DNA of 64,000 nucleotides from Streptomyces bluensis (GCF_014650715.1 NZ_BMVM01000001.1:310001-374000); one strand, 5' to 3'. Shown: positions 42,850 to 51,828, counted from the first letter of the stretch. The notes: generated by a model not told the origin, from the letters alone. Numbers and translations: made by a program.

Positions 42850-44922
42850 CTACTGCGTGGTGTCGCCCGCCTGCTTCGTCACGTCGACGACCCTCCACCG
42901 CTGGTTGGCCCCGGAGTTCGGGGTCCACGTGGTGACGGCGGCGCCCTCGTTGGTCGCCTGGCCGCCGACCTCCAGGAGCCGGTGGGTGGCGACGTTGACG
43001 AGCGTCCAGGTGCCGTCGCCCGTGCTGGACATGAGCCACTGGGCGGCCTCGTCGCGCTCGCCCTCGTCGGGCTCCACCACCGGGGAGCCGTCACGGACGG
43101 CCAGCCGCTTGCCCTCGACAGGGTTGGTGAAGACGTACCGGTCGAGGACCCCGGGGCCGGAGCGCACCGAGCGCAGCTGCCACTGCTGGCCGGGGGCGGC
43201 GGTGTCCTCGGCGCCCGACCGGATGACGAGGTTGGTGCCGTTGTCGGCGACGGTGACGGCCTTGCCGCTCTGGACGCCGGTCAGGGTGTAGGTGTGGCCC
43301 TTGCGCAGCAGCGGGGCGTCCTTGGCGACGCCGGACACGCCCTTGATGACGAAGGACGTCACGGACTGGGCGGGCACGGTGAAGGTGGCCGCGCGGTCGC
43401 TGACCTTGATGGGGTCGTGCTTCTCCAGCTTGCCGTCGGCGTCGGTGACGACCGGGGTGACGGTCGCGCCCCGGCTGACGTCACGGAACTTCGACAGGTC
43501 GATGGTGACCGTGCGGGCCTCGGTGGTGCTGTTGACGTGGACGAGCGAGGCGCCCTTGCCGTTCTTCGCCACCGCCGCCGCGCTGGAGGTGTCGTTCACC
43601 TTGATCAGCCGGTCGCCGGGCTTGATGAAGTGGGTGAAGTTCCGCGCGGTGTCGAACTTGGTGTTCGTGTAGATGGGGCAGGTGTCGAGGGTGTCCTCGG
43701 AGGTGCAGCTGAACGGAAGCTGGATGCTGCCCCAGTTGCCGCCCTTGGCGGACTCGCCGCCGGGCTTCATGTTGTCGTAGTCCTCGACGGGCTGCCAGAA
43801 CACCCAGGCGCGCGGCTCCAGTTCGCGCAGGTCGTCGACGATGCGCTGGGCGAGACCGAGGCCGGGCCGCATGTCCGTGAAGCTCTGGCCGTCGCCCCAG
43901 TCGCCCTCGACCTCGCTCATCCACAGGCGCTTGTTCTCGGCCTTGGAGATGTCGCGCACGGTGGTGCGCTGGCCGGTGCCGTAGGTGTGGACGTTCATCT
44001 GGTCGACGAGGTCACGGGACTCGGGCGAGTACGTGTTCCAGTTCTGCGCGAAGATCGACGGGTTGGTCTCGTCCATCGAGGAGATCTCGGCCCTGGTCTT
44101 CGCCTTCTTCAGGGCGGGCGCCAGGGCCTTGATCACCTTGTCCTGGAGCTCGGGGCCGATGTGCGCCCCTTCCTGGCGTCCGCCGACGGGTTCGCCGTCG
44201 GGGCCGAGGCGGGTGCTCCAGTAGTTGGTGTTGGGCTCGTTGAAGGGGTCGACGGTGTCGACCTTGATGCCCTCGGCCTGCTCCAGTCGCCTGGTCGCAC
44301 CGGCCATGTAGGCGGCGAAGTCGTCGATGGACTCGGTCTTGAGCTGGTCGTCGGTGGCGTTGAAGCCGCCGGACACATAGCCGCTGACCGTCATGAACCA
44401 CGGCGGGGAGTTGCTGAAGGTCTCCCAGTGGTCGATGTCGTCCTTGATGCGGTCGACCCACCAGCGCTGGGTGAGGTCGGCGTTCTCGTTCCAGTCGGCC
44501 GGGTCGTCGGGGCTCCACCAGTCGGTGTCCTCGCGGGTGGTGCCCTCGGGGGCCTTCCACCAGCCCTCCACGGCTCCGCCGGCCCGCAGGTAGTCCTTGA
44601 CGTCGGGGGCGTTGCCGCCGCCGATGTTGTAGCGGGCGATGTTGAGGGCGAGGCCGTCGTCGTCGAAGAGGAGCTTCGCGAGCTTCTCGCGTATCTCCTT
44701 CGGGTAGTCGCCGGTGGCGTTGGCGAACCAGACGAGACTCGTGCCCCAGCCCTCGAACTTTTCCTGTTGGTACGAGGGGTCGGGCTGGACGGTGACGGAG
44801 GCGGCGGCCGCCTCCGGCGTCTGTGCCTGGAGCGGCGGGGCGGTGACCAGAGCGGCCCCGGCCGCCAGGGCGGTGAGACTCGCGGCTCCGAGGAGCCGTC
44901 TGCTGCGGGTACGGCGTGCCAT
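42850..44922 (-). CDS. Secreted GH30-family endo-galactanase-like hydrolase with ricin-type domain
   Basis: 690 residues. Signal peptide (to about residue 34, APPLQA-QTP), GH30 barrel (about 45-420) with FEGWGTSLVWFANATG, the acid/base VDPFNEPNTNYW and the nucleophile strand LWMSEVEGDWGDG; a beta-sandwich to about 545; then a ricin B-lectin (CBM13) repeat domain (YTLTGVQSGKAVTVADNG to GANQRWRVVD). The sequence is most like GH30 subfamily 5 endo-beta-1,6-galactanases of Streptomyces (recalled, not searched). Last gene of the galactan operon; ATG 44922 has GGGAG at 8 bp. Confidence 0.88.
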   Translation of the reverse strand: MARRTRSRRLLGAASLTALAAGAALVTAPPLQAQTPEAAAASVTVQPDPSYQQEKFEGWGTSLVWFANATGDYPKEIREKLAKLLFDDDGLALNIARYNIGGGNAPDVKDYLRAGGAVEGWWKAPEGTTREDTDWWSPDDPADWNENADLTQRWWVDRIKDDIDHWETFSNSPPWFMTVSGYVSGGFNATDDQLKTESIDDFAAYMAGATRRLEQAEGIKVDTVDPFNEPNTNYWSTRLGPDGEPVGGRQEGAHIGPELQDKVIKALAPALKKAKTRAEISSMDETNPSIFAQNWNTYSPESRDLVDQMNVHTYGTGQRTTVRDISKAENKRLWMSEVEGDWGDGQSFTDMRPGLGLAQRIVDDLRELEPRAWVFWQPVEDYDNMKPGGESAKGGNWGSIQLPFSCTSEDTLDTCPIYTNTKFDTARNFTHFIKPGDRLIKVNDTSSAAAVAKNGKGASLVHVNSTTEARTVTIDLSKFRDVSRGATVTPVVTDADGKLEKHDPIKVSDRAATFTVPAQSVTSFVIKGVSGVAKDAPLLRKGHTYTLTGVQSGKAVTVADNGTNLVIRSGAEDTAAPGQQWQLRSVRSGPGVLDRYVFTNPVEGKRLAVRDGSPVVEPDEGERDEAAQWLMSSTGDGTWTLVNVATHRLLEVGGQATNEGAAVTTWTPNSGANQRWRVVDVTKQAGDTTQ

Positions 44923-44959
44923 CGTGTGCTCCCAACTCAGGTGTGGTCGCTGCGGTGAA

Positions 44960-44986
44960 CCCTCCCGCCCGTCCGGGGCGGGAGGG
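44960..44986. terminator. Intercistronic hairpin before GH30 gene
   Basis: Perfect 11-bp stem CCCTCCCGCCC / GGGCGGGAGGG with a 5-nt loop. A second perfect 9-bp stem (CCTCGAACG at 44993-45001 with CGTTCGAGG at 45012-45020) directly follows the GH42 stop. They may attenuate read-through into the GH30 gene. Confidence 0.75.
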
Positions 44987-45022
44987 GATGGCCCTCGAAC
45001 GCGTACGGAGCCGTTCGAGGAG

Positions 45023-47068
45023 TCAGGCGGTGGGCTGTCGCAGTACGGCGACGTCCCTCGGGTGCAGGACGGGAGAGCCGTCGGCGGCGGCCCGGCCGAC
45101 GAGGACCTCTCCGGCCAGGCCGGGCAGCGGCACCGTCCCGTCGGTCCGGTTGACCAGGAACAGGAAGCGGCCGCCGGGACCGCTGCGTACGGTCAGCTCG
45201 ACCAGCCCCCGTGCGGGGGCGGGCAGCTCGCTGTCGACTCCCGCCGGGGCGAGCAGCCGCGGCAGCAGGGCGGTGAGCCCTTCGGTGCCGAGGCGGGTGG
45301 AGACGTACGCGGCCGAACCGCTGCCCGTGGACCGGCGGGTGACGGCGGGGCGCCCGGCGTGCACGCCGGTGCGGTAGGCGGCCAGGACGTCCGTCTGCGG
45401 ATCGGTGAGGGTGATCCGGTCGGTCCACAGGCTGCCGGTGGTGGCGTCGTCCAGTTCGACGGTGTCCCCGGCGAGCAGCGGGCCGAACTCCTCGATGCGG
45501 ATGCCGAGCAGGTCGCGCAGGGCGCCCGGGTAGCCGCCGAGCCAGATGTGGTCGTTCTCGTCGACGATTCCGGAGAAGTACGTGGTGACGAGGTGGCCGC
45601 CGTTTTCGGCGTACCGTGTGAGCTCCTTGGCGAGGTCGGCGGGGACGACGTGGAGTACGGGCGTGATCAGCACCCGGTAGCGGTCGAGGTCGGTACGGGT
45701 GGTGACGATGTCGGCGCGGACACCGAGGGCGAGGAGCGCCGAGTACCAGTCGAGCGCTTCCTGGCGGTAGTCGAGCAGGGAGGTCGGGTGGGAGTCCTGC
45801 TCGCTCGCCCACCACGACTCCCAGTCGAAGACGATGCCCACCGGGGCCGCCTCACGCTGCGAACCGACGACGGGGGCCAGGGTCCTGAGGGTGTCCCCGA
45901 GCGCCACGACCGCGCGGAAGAGGTCGCTGTCCTCCCCGGCGTGGGGCACCATCGCCGAGTGGTACTTCTCGGCGCCCGCGGCCGACTGCCGCCACTGGAA
46001 GAAGCAGACGGCGTCGGCGCCGTGCGCGACGTGGAGCAGGGAGTCGCGGGCCAGGTCGCCGGGCCGCTTGGCGACGTTGACGGGCTGCCAGTTGACGGCG
46101 CTGGTGGAGTGCTCCATCAGGAACCAGGGCCGGCCGCCGGCGATGCCGCTGGTGAGGTTGGCGGAGAAGGACAGCTCGTCGCGGTCCTGGGGGCCGGGGT
46201 GGACGTAGTGGTCGTTGGAGACGAAGTCGATCTCGTCGGCCCAGTCCGGGTAGTTCATGCCCTTGGTGTTGCCCATGACCATGAAGTTCGTGGTGACGGG
46301 CACGTCGGGGGTGATCTCCCGCAGCACGTCCCGCTCCGCCCGCAGGTATTCCTTCAGCGCGTCCGAGGAGAAGCGCTTGAAGTCCAGCTGCTGGGTGGGG
46401 TTGGGGTAGGAGGCGGCCAGCCGGGGCGGCAGGATCTGCTCCCAGTCACTGTAGCGCTGCGACCAGAACGCCGTTCCCCAGGCGTGGTTGAGCGCGTCGA
46501 GCGTCGTGTAGCGGGCACGCAGCCAGTCACGGAAGGCGCGGGCCGCGTCGTCGGAGTAGTCGTAGAGGTTGTGGCAACCCAGCTCGTTGGACACATGCCA
46601 GGCCACCAGGGCGGGATGACCGGCGTAGCGCTCGGCCATCGTCCGCACCAGACGCAGGGCGTGTGCGCGGAAGACCGGTGAGGTGGGCCGCCAGTGCTGT
46701 CGTCCCCCCGGCCACAGCGTCTCCCCGGTGGCGGTCACCGGGAGGATCTCCGGGTGAGCCTTGGTGAGCCAGGGGGGCGGGGAGGCGGTGGCGGTGGCCA
46801 GGTCGACGCCGATGCCGCCCTGGTGCAACAGGTCCATGACATCGTCGAGCCAGGCGAAGTCCCACTCGTCCGGGGCCGGCTGGATGCGGGCCCAGGAGAA
46901 GATCCCCACGGAGACGACGGTGACGCCGGCCTCGCGCATCAGCCGGACGTCCTCCTCCCACACCTCGCGCGGCCACTGCTCGGGGTTGTAGTCGGCGCCG
47001 TAGCCGAGACGGGGGGTGGAGTCACCGTCCGGCCCGCTCAGCAGGCGGGTCAGGCGGGTGGAGGTCAT
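45023..47068 (-). CDS. GH42 beta-galactosidase
   Basis: 681 residues, no signal peptide, so cytoplasmic. The GH42 barrel starts LGYGADYNPEQWP; the acid/base is in LVAWHVSNELGCHN and the nucleophile in PWFLMEHSTSAVNWQP. A trimerisation domain (VGIVFDWESWWASEQDSHP) and a C-terminal beta-domain follow. It cleaves terminal beta-galactosyl residues from imported galacto-oligosaccharides. It lies between the binding protein and the secreted GH30 enzyme. ATG 47068 is preceded by a weak TAGGACC site. Confidence 0.95.
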   Translation of the reverse strand: MTSTRLTRLLSGPDGDSTPRLGYGADYNPEQWPREVWEEDVRLMREAGVTVVSVGIFSWARIQPAPDEWDFAWLDDVMDLLHQGGIGVDLATATASPPPWLTKAHPEILPVTATGETLWPGGRQHWRPTSPVFRAHALRLVRTMAERYAGHPALVAWHVSNELGCHNLYDYSDDAARAFRDWLRARYTTLDALNHAWGTAFWSQRYSDWEQILPPRLAASYPNPTQQLDFKRFSSDALKEYLRAERDVLREITPDVPVTTNFMVMGNTKGMNYPDWADEIDFVSNDHYVHPGPQDRDELSFSANLTSGIAGGRPWFLMEHSTSAVNWQPVNVAKRPGDLARDSLLHVAHGADAVCFFQWRQSAAGAEKYHSAMVPHAGEDSDLFRAVVALGDTLRTLAPVVGSQREAAPVGIVFDWESWWASEQDSHPTSLLDYRQEALDWYSALLALGVRADIVTTRTDLDRYRVLITPVLHVVPADLAKELTRYAENGGHLVTTYFSGIVDENDHIWLGGYPGALRDLLGIRIEEFGPLLAGDTVELDDATTGSLWTDRITLTDPQTDVLAAYRTGVHAGRPAVTRRSTGSGSAAYVSTRLGTEGLTALLPRLLAPAGVDSELPAPARGLVELTVRSGPGGRFLFLVNRTDGTVPLPGLAGEVLVGRAAADGSPVLHPRDVAVLRQPTA

Positions 47069-47098
47069 GGTGGTCCTATCTCTTGATGCGTCGCACGG

Positions 47099-47124
47099 GG
47101 GGGCGGCGCGGTGGTGCCGCCCCC
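47099..47124. terminator. Intercistronic hairpin after the binding-protein gene
   Basis: Perfect 9-bp stem GGGGGCGGC / GCCGCCCCC with an 8-nt loop, 12 bp after the binding-protein stop. Probably reduces transcription into the hydrolase genes and stabilises the upstream message. Confidence 0.75.
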
Positions 47125-47136
47125 TCGCACGCGGTC

Positions 47137-48480
47137 CTACTTCTCGACGGTGAAGCCCTGCTCGTTGCCGTACTTGACCGAGGCGTCCTGCCAGGCCTTC
47201 AGGCCGTCGGCCAGCTTGGTGCCGGAGACGTAGGCCTTGCCGACGGTGTCGTTGAAGATCGAGTTGGCGTACTGCTGGAAGGGCAGGTACGACCAGTCGT
47301 CGGCGACGTTCGCGGCCGACTCGGCGAAGATCTCGTTGGCCTTCTGCCCGCCGAAGTACTCGAACTCCTTGTTCTTGAATTCCGTGGACTGAAGGTCCGC
47401 GGTGGTCGCCGGGAAGGCGCCCTCCTTGATGCGGCTCTGCACACCGTCGCCGGAGTTGGCGTACTCGACGAAGGCGTAGGCGAGTTCCTTGTTCTTGCCC
47501 AGCGCGGGGATGGTGAGCGAACTGCCGCCGTTTTCGGCGCTCGCCTTGTCGCCCTTGGTCCAGGCGGGCAGCGGGGCAGCTCGCCAGTCACCGGAGGCGT
47601 TCGGCACACCGGTGACGAAGTTGGCGGGCATCCAGGCGCCGCTGGGCAGCGTGGCGATGGTGCCGTCGCCCAGGCCCTTGTACCAGTCGTCGGTCCAGCC
47701 GTTGATGGGCGCGACGAGCTTCTCGTCGATGAGCTTCTGCCGGTTGTCGGTGAACTTCTTGGCCGCCGCGTCGGAGAAGTCGATCTTCACCTTGGTGCCG
47801 TCGACCTGGTAGGGACGTGAACCGGCCTGCCAGAGCAGGCTGGTGGTGAGGCCCGGGTCGCCTGCGTCGGCGGCGATGAAGACCTTGGGGTCGGCCTTGT
47901 GCAGCTTGCGGGCCGCGTCGACGTACTCGTCCCAGGTGGTGGGGACCGCGACCTTGTACTTGTCGAAGATCTTCTTGTTGTAGAACATCGCCATCGGGCC
48001 GGAGTCCATCGGCAGGCCGTACACGGCGTCGCTTCCCTGGGTCACCGCGTTCCACGGACCCGCGGTGTACTTGTCCTTCAGCTTGTCCGCGCCGAAGGGG
48101 CCGAGGTCGGTCAGGCCCTTGGTCAGGGCGTACTGGCCCAGCGCGAAGTACTCGATCTGCGCGACGTCGGGCACGCCCTTCTGGGCTTCGATCGCGTTCG
48201 ACAGGGCCGTGTAGTGCTTGTCGCCGGACCGCTCGCCGACGAGGTCGATCTTGACCTTGGGGTACTTCTTCTGGAAGTCGGCGGCGACCGTCTTGAGGGT
48301 GGGCTCCCAGGCCCAGACCGTGATCGAGCCGCCCTTCTCCAGGGCTGCCTTGAGGTCCGCGGCGGAGACCGGCTTCTGGTCGGAGCCCCCGTCGTCGGAG
48401 CCGCCGCAGGCGGTCGCGCCCAGGGCGAGGGCGGAGAACAGGGCTATGCCGCGCAGCAGGCGGCTGGTGGTTCTGCGCAT
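47137..48480 (-). CDS. Sugar ABC solute-binding lipoprotein of the galactan locus
   Basis: 447 residues. Lipobox-like ATAC before the Cys at about residue 25, then the family 1 binding fold (GSITVWAWEPTLKTVAADFQKKYP, VPDVAQIEYFALGQY, GLPMDSGPMAMFYNKKIFDKY, LAYAFVEYANSGDG). It probably binds beta-galacto-oligosaccharides for the two permeases upstream. Separated from the MalG-type gene by 151 bp containing two sets of tandem repeats. No ATPase in the locus, as in MsiK-dependent systems. Confidence 0.93.
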   Translation of the reverse strand: MRRTTSRLLRGIALFSALALGATACGGSDDGGSDQKPVSAADLKAALEKGGSITVWAWEPTLKTVAADFQKKYPKVKIDLVGERSGDKHYTALSNAIEAQKGVPDVAQIEYFALGQYALTKGLTDLGPFGADKLKDKYTAGPWNAVTQGSDAVYGLPMDSGPMAMFYNKKIFDKYKVAVPTTWDEYVDAARKLHKADPKVFIAADAGDPGLTTSLLWQAGSRPYQVDGTKVKIDFSDAAAKKFTDNRQKLIDEKLVAPINGWTDDWYKGLGDGTIATLPSGAWMPANFVTGVPNASGDWRAAPLPAWTKGDKASAENGGSSLTIPALGKNKELAYAFVEYANSGDGVQSRIKEGAFPATTADLQSTEFKNKEFEYFGGQKANEIFAESAANVADDWSYLPFQQYANSIFNDTVGKAYVSGTKLADGLKAWQDASVKYGNEQGFTVEK

Positions 48481-48497
48481 GGAGGTGCTTCCACTTC

Positions 48498-48533
48498 TTC
48501 GTGGGTGGGACAGGTTTCGTGGGTGGGACAGGT
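48498..48533. repeat. Two 18-bp direct repeats
   Basis: TTCGTGGGTGGGACAGGT twice in tandem, ending 18 bp upstream of the binding-protein start codon on the reverse strand; it forms part of its leader. Confidence 0.88.
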
Positions 48534-48562
48534 GAGGGTTGAAGGAAGTGCGACTGAGGGGG

Positions 48563-48630
48563 TGGTGCGGAAGAAGGGGTGGTGCGGAAGAAGGGGTGGT
48601 GCGGAAGAGGGGGTGGTGTGGAAGAGGAGG
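48563..48630. repeat. Four 17-bp tandem repeats
   Basis: Unit TGGTGCGGAAGAAGGGG at 48563, 48580, 48597 and 48614; the last two copies have point changes. The array ends 1 bp before the MalG-type stop codon and fills the gap before the binding-protein leader. Confidence 0.88.
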
Positions 48631-48631
48631 G

Positions 48632-49579
48632 TTACTCCTTGACGCTTCCCGCGGCGAGCCCGGACTGCCAGTACTTCTGCAGCAGCAGGAACGCGGCGAT
48701 CAGCGGCAGGATCGTGAGCAGTGAACCGGTGATCACCAGATTGAAGATCACGTCACCGCCGATCGTCTCGGCCTGGGAGTTCCAGACACTCAGACCCAGG
48801 GTCAGGGGGTACCAGTCCGAGTCCTTGAGCATGATCAGCGGCAGGAAGTAGTTGTTCCAGGTCGCGACCGTCGTGAACAGCAGCACGGTCACGATGCCGG
48901 GGGCGAGCAGCGGCAGGGCGACCTGGAAGAAGGTGCGCGCCTCGCTCGCTCCGTCCATGCGGGCGGCTTCCAGCAGTTCGGTGGGGATGGCCTCGGTGGC
49001 GAAGACCCACATCAGGTACAGGCCGAAGGGCGAGACGAGCGAGGGGATGATCACCGCCCACGGGGTGTCGGTCAGTCCCATCTTGCTGAACATCAGGAAC
49101 GTCGGCACCGCGAGAGCCGTACCCGGGACGGCGACCGCACCGATCACCACGGCGAACACGGCGCGCTTCCCGGGGAAGTCGAACTTCGCCAGCGCGTAAC
49201 CGCCCAGGATCGCCAGGAAGGTGGCCCCGCCTGCCCCGACCACGACGTACAGCAGGGTGTTCAGCAGCCAGCGTGTGAAGACGCCGTCGTTGTACGTGAA
49301 CGTGTCCCTGATGTTGTCCCAGAGGGCGAAGTCGTCGGCGAACCACAGCCCGCCCGAATCGGCCAGCCCCTCCTGGGTCTTGGTGGCGCTGATGACGAGC
49401 CATATCAGCGGCACCACGGTGTAGAGCAGCATCAGACCGGTGAGCACGGTCAGCAGAACGCTGCGCTTGGGGCGCCCGGGAACGTGCCGACGGGGCGTAC
49501 GCAGGCGGGAGGCGCCCTTGCCCGCGCCGGCGGCCTGCGCGGGCAGGGCCTCGGAAGCGGTGGTGACGGGGCTGCTCAT
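48632..49579 (-). CDS. Sugar ABC permease, MalG-type
   Basis: 315 residues. A basic N-terminus, helix VLLTVLTGLMLLYTVVPLIWLVI, further helices, and the EAA loop LLEAARMDGASEARTFFQVALPLLAPG, ending in the conserved YWQSGLAAGSVKE. CUT1 permease partner of the MalF-type protein encoded 3 bp upstream. The stop is followed by the 17-bp repeats. Confidence 0.95.
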   Translation of the reverse strand: MSSPVTTASEALPAQAAGAGKGASRLRTPRRHVPGRPKRSVLLTVLTGLMLLYTVVPLIWLVISATKTQEGLADSGGLWFADDFALWDNIRDTFTYNDGVFTRWLLNTLLYVVVGAGGATFLAILGGYALAKFDFPGKRAVFAVVIGAVAVPGTALAVPTFLMFSKMGLTDTPWAVIIPSLVSPFGLYLMWVFATEAIPTELLEAARMDGASEARTFFQVALPLLAPGIVTVLLFTTVATWNNYFLPLIMLKDSDWYPLTLGLSVWNSQAETIGGDVIFNLVITGSLLTILPLIAAFLLLQKYWQSGLAAGSVKE

Positions 49580-49582
49580 CGG

Positions 49583-50509
49583 TCACGCTCCCTTGCGCAT
49601 GCCGCGCAGCTGCACGATGTAGGCGATCACCATGGTGATCAGTCCCATGATGATCGCGACCGTCGCGGAGTAGTTCTGCTGCTGGCCGTTGAAGGACAGC
49701 GAGTACGTGTAGAAGTTCGGGGTGAAGTCGGTCGTGATGGCGTTGCGCGCCAACTGCCGGAGGATGTTCGGCTCGTTGAACAGCTGGAAGCTGCCGATGA
49801 TCGAGAAGATCGTCGCGATGACGAGGGCGCCGCGGATGGCGGGGAGCTTGATGGCGGTGATGACGCGGATCTGTCCGGCGCCGTCGATCTCCGCGGCCTC
49901 GTAGAGGGAGTGCGGGATGACGCGCAGCGCGGAGTAGAAGATCAGCATGTTGTAGCCGACGAACTCCCAGGTGACGATGTTGCCGATCGACGCCAGCACC
50001 AGGTCCGGAGAGAGCGGGTCGGGCAGGGTCACACCGAAGGCCTCGTTGATGTCCCCGATCAGTCCGTAGCGGGTGCCGTACATGAAGCCCCACATCAGGG
50101 TGGCGACCACGGCGGGTACCGCGTACGGCAGGAAGATCGCGATGCGGAAGAAGTCCCTGCCGTAGAGGCGGCCGCTGTCCAGGGCGAGGGCGATCAGCAG
50201 GGCGATGCCCAGCATGATCGGTACCTGGACGACGAGGAAGAGCGCGACCCGCCCGAGGGAGGCCCAGAACCGGTCGTCCTCCAGGGCCTGTGTGTAGTTG
50301 TCGAGGCCGACGAAGGTGGTGCCGCCGATCAGCTGGTCGCGGAAGAGACTGAGATAGATCGAATACGCGATCGGCGCCAGGAAGACGAGGGCGAACACGG
50401 CCACGAAGGGCCCCAGGAAACCCCACCCGGTCCAGGAACGGCGGTCACGTCTCGCCGGGGGCGGCGCCGGTCGCGGTTCCACGGCCGCCGGAGGTTGTTG
50501 CGTCGTCAT
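49583..50509 (-). CDS. Sugar ABC permease, MalF-type
   Basis: 308 residues. A Pro-rich cytoplasmic start, helix GFLGPFVAVFALVFLAPIAYSIYLSLF, and the EAA loop SLYEAAEIDGAGQIRVITAIKLPAIRG. First gene of the galactan operon; it reads away from the LacI gene at 50735, with two identical operators between them (50577-50637). Gap to the MalG gene is 3 bp. Confidence 0.95.
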   Translation of the reverse strand: MTTQQPPAAVEPRPAPPPARRDRRSWTGWGFLGPFVAVFALVFLAPIAYSIYLSLFRDQLIGGTTFVGLDNYTQALEDDRFWASLGRVALFLVVQVPIMLGIALLIALALDSGRLYGRDFFRIAIFLPYAVPAVVATLMWGFMYGTRYGLIGDINEAFGVTLPDPLSPDLVLASIGNIVTWEFVGYNMLIFYSALRVIPHSLYEAAEIDGAGQIRVITAIKLPAIRGALVIATIFSIIGSFQLFNEPNILRQLARNAITTDFTPNFYTYSLSFNGQQQNYSATVAIIMGLITMVIAYIVQLRGMRKGA

Positions 50510-50576
50510 GTCGTTCCTCGCTCGTCACATCCCGGAACCGGCGGTGCCACCCGATGTCGAGGAGGCCGCACCGCGC

Positions 50577-50594
50577 GATGTTTACGTAAACATC
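50577..50594. promoter_or_regulatory. LacI operator, copy 1
   Basis: Perfect 18-bp palindrome GATGTTTACGTAAACATC with a central CG, 68 bp upstream of the permease start. Almost certainly the binding site of the adjacent LacI regulator. Confidence 0.85.
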
Positions 50595-50621
50595 TCCTCC
50601 GAAAGGAGAGCGTGCGCTGTT

Positions 50622-50637
50622 ATGTTTACGTAAACAT
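50622..50637. promoter_or_regulatory. LacI operator, copy 2
   Basis: Perfect 16-bp palindrome ATGTTTACGTAAACAT, identical core to copy 1, centre-to-centre distance 44 bp and about 100 bp upstream of the LacI start. A CTCCT/AGGAG inverted repeat lies between the two. Confidence 0.85.
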
Positions 50638-50734
50638 CTAATGGCGGCATGTCTACACCGCCCCGATCACGACGGTCAAGGGACCCTTGGCGAAACCGTG
50701 ACGCAAGCTGCGCAGAAGAGGAGGCGGCCGAGGG

Positions 50735-51811
50735 ATGGACACGGCTGACAGAACGCCGGCGAACGTCTCCGGCGGTGGTCGCAGACGGCCCCGAGCCGGG
50801 GCCAGGTCCCAGACCGCCTCCATGGCCGACGTCGCCCGGCTGGCGGGGGTCTCCTCGCAGACCGTGTCTCGCGTCTCCAACGGCTACGCCGGGGTGACCG
50901 AGGAGACCCGGCAGCAGGTGCTGGCGGCCATGAAGGAACTGGGTTACCGGCCCAACAGCGCCGCCCGGGCCCTCAAGCGGGGCGAGTTCCGCACCATCGG
51001 CGTCATCACCTTCTCGCTCTCCACCACGGGCAACGTCCGTACCCTGGAGGCGATCGCCAACTCGGCGGCCCACGAGGGGTACGCGGTGACGCTGCTGCCG
51101 GTCGCCGTGCCCACCCAGGACGAGGTCCGGGGCGCGTTCTCCCGTCTTGAGGAGCTCGCGGTGGACGCGGTGATCGTCATCATGGAGGTCCATCTGCTCG
51201 ACGCGGCGACCATCGCCCTGCCGCCGCACGTCCAGGTCGTGGTCGTCGACTCCGACGCCGGCGACCGCTACACCGTGGTCGACACAGACCAGGCCGGCGG
51301 CAGCCGCGCCGCCGTGCGGCACCTGCTCGACCTGGGCCACGCCACGGTGTGGCACCTGGGCGGCCCGGACGGGTCCTTCGCCGCCCAGCGCCGCGCGGAC
51401 GCCTGGCGCGCGGCTCTCATCGAGGCCGACCGCACCCCGCCGCCGCTGGTCCGGGGCGACTGGTCGGCGGAGTCCGGCTACCGCGCCGGGCTCGTCCTCG
51501 CCGACCGCGAGGACTGCACCGCCGTCTTCGCGGCCAACGACCAGATGGCGCTGGGCCTGCTGCGGGCCCTTAACGAACGCGGCCGGAGCGTCCCCGAGGA
51601 CGTCAGCGTCATCGGATTCGACGACATCCCCGAGGCGGGCTCCTTCCTGCCCCCGCTCACCACCCTCCACCAGGACTTCGCCGAGGTGGGGCGGCTCTGC
51701 GTCGAAAACGTCCTGCGCAAGATGCGCCACCAGGGCGCGGAGCGCGGCACGACCCTGGTGCCGACCCGACTGGTGGTCCGGGAGAGCACGGCTCCGCCGC
51801 CCTCCTCCTAG
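50735..51811 (+). CDS. LacI-family regulator of the galactan locus
   Basis: 358 residues. Helix-turn-helix and hinge at about 28-85 (SMADVARLAGVSSQTVSRVSNGY, then RPNSAARALKRG), then the sugar-sensing domain (AVDAVIVIMEVHLLDA, AVRHLLDLGHATVWHLGG, VFAANDQMALGLLRAL, VSVIGFDDIPEAGSFLPPLTT). ATG 50735 has AGAGGAGG about 10 bp upstream. The two palindromes upstream and the divergent transporter/hydrolase operon make it the probable galacto-oligosaccharide-responsive repressor. Confidence 0.95.
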   Translation: MDTADRTPANVSGGGRRRPRAGARSQTASMADVARLAGVSSQTVSRVSNGYAGVTEETRQQVLAAMKELGYRPNSAARALKRGEFRTIGVITFSLSTTGNVRTLEAIANSAAHEGYAVTLLPVAVPTQDEVRGAFSRLEELAVDAVIVIMEVHLLDAATIALPPHVQVVVVDSDAGDRYTVVDTDQAGGSRAAVRHLLDLGHATVWHLGGPDGSFAAQRRADAWRAALIEADRTPPPLVRGDWSAESGYRAGLVLADREDCTAVFAANDQMALGLLRALNERGRSVPEDVSVIGFDDIPEAGSFLPPLTTLHQDFAEVGRLCVENVLRKMRHQGAERGTTLVPTRLVVRESTAPPPSS

Positions 51812-51828
51812 GGCCTGGCCCCAGGGCG

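Noticed and set aside
48498..48630. Tandem repeats considered as a CRISPR array
   Set aside because: Units abut without unique spacers and no cas genes are present.
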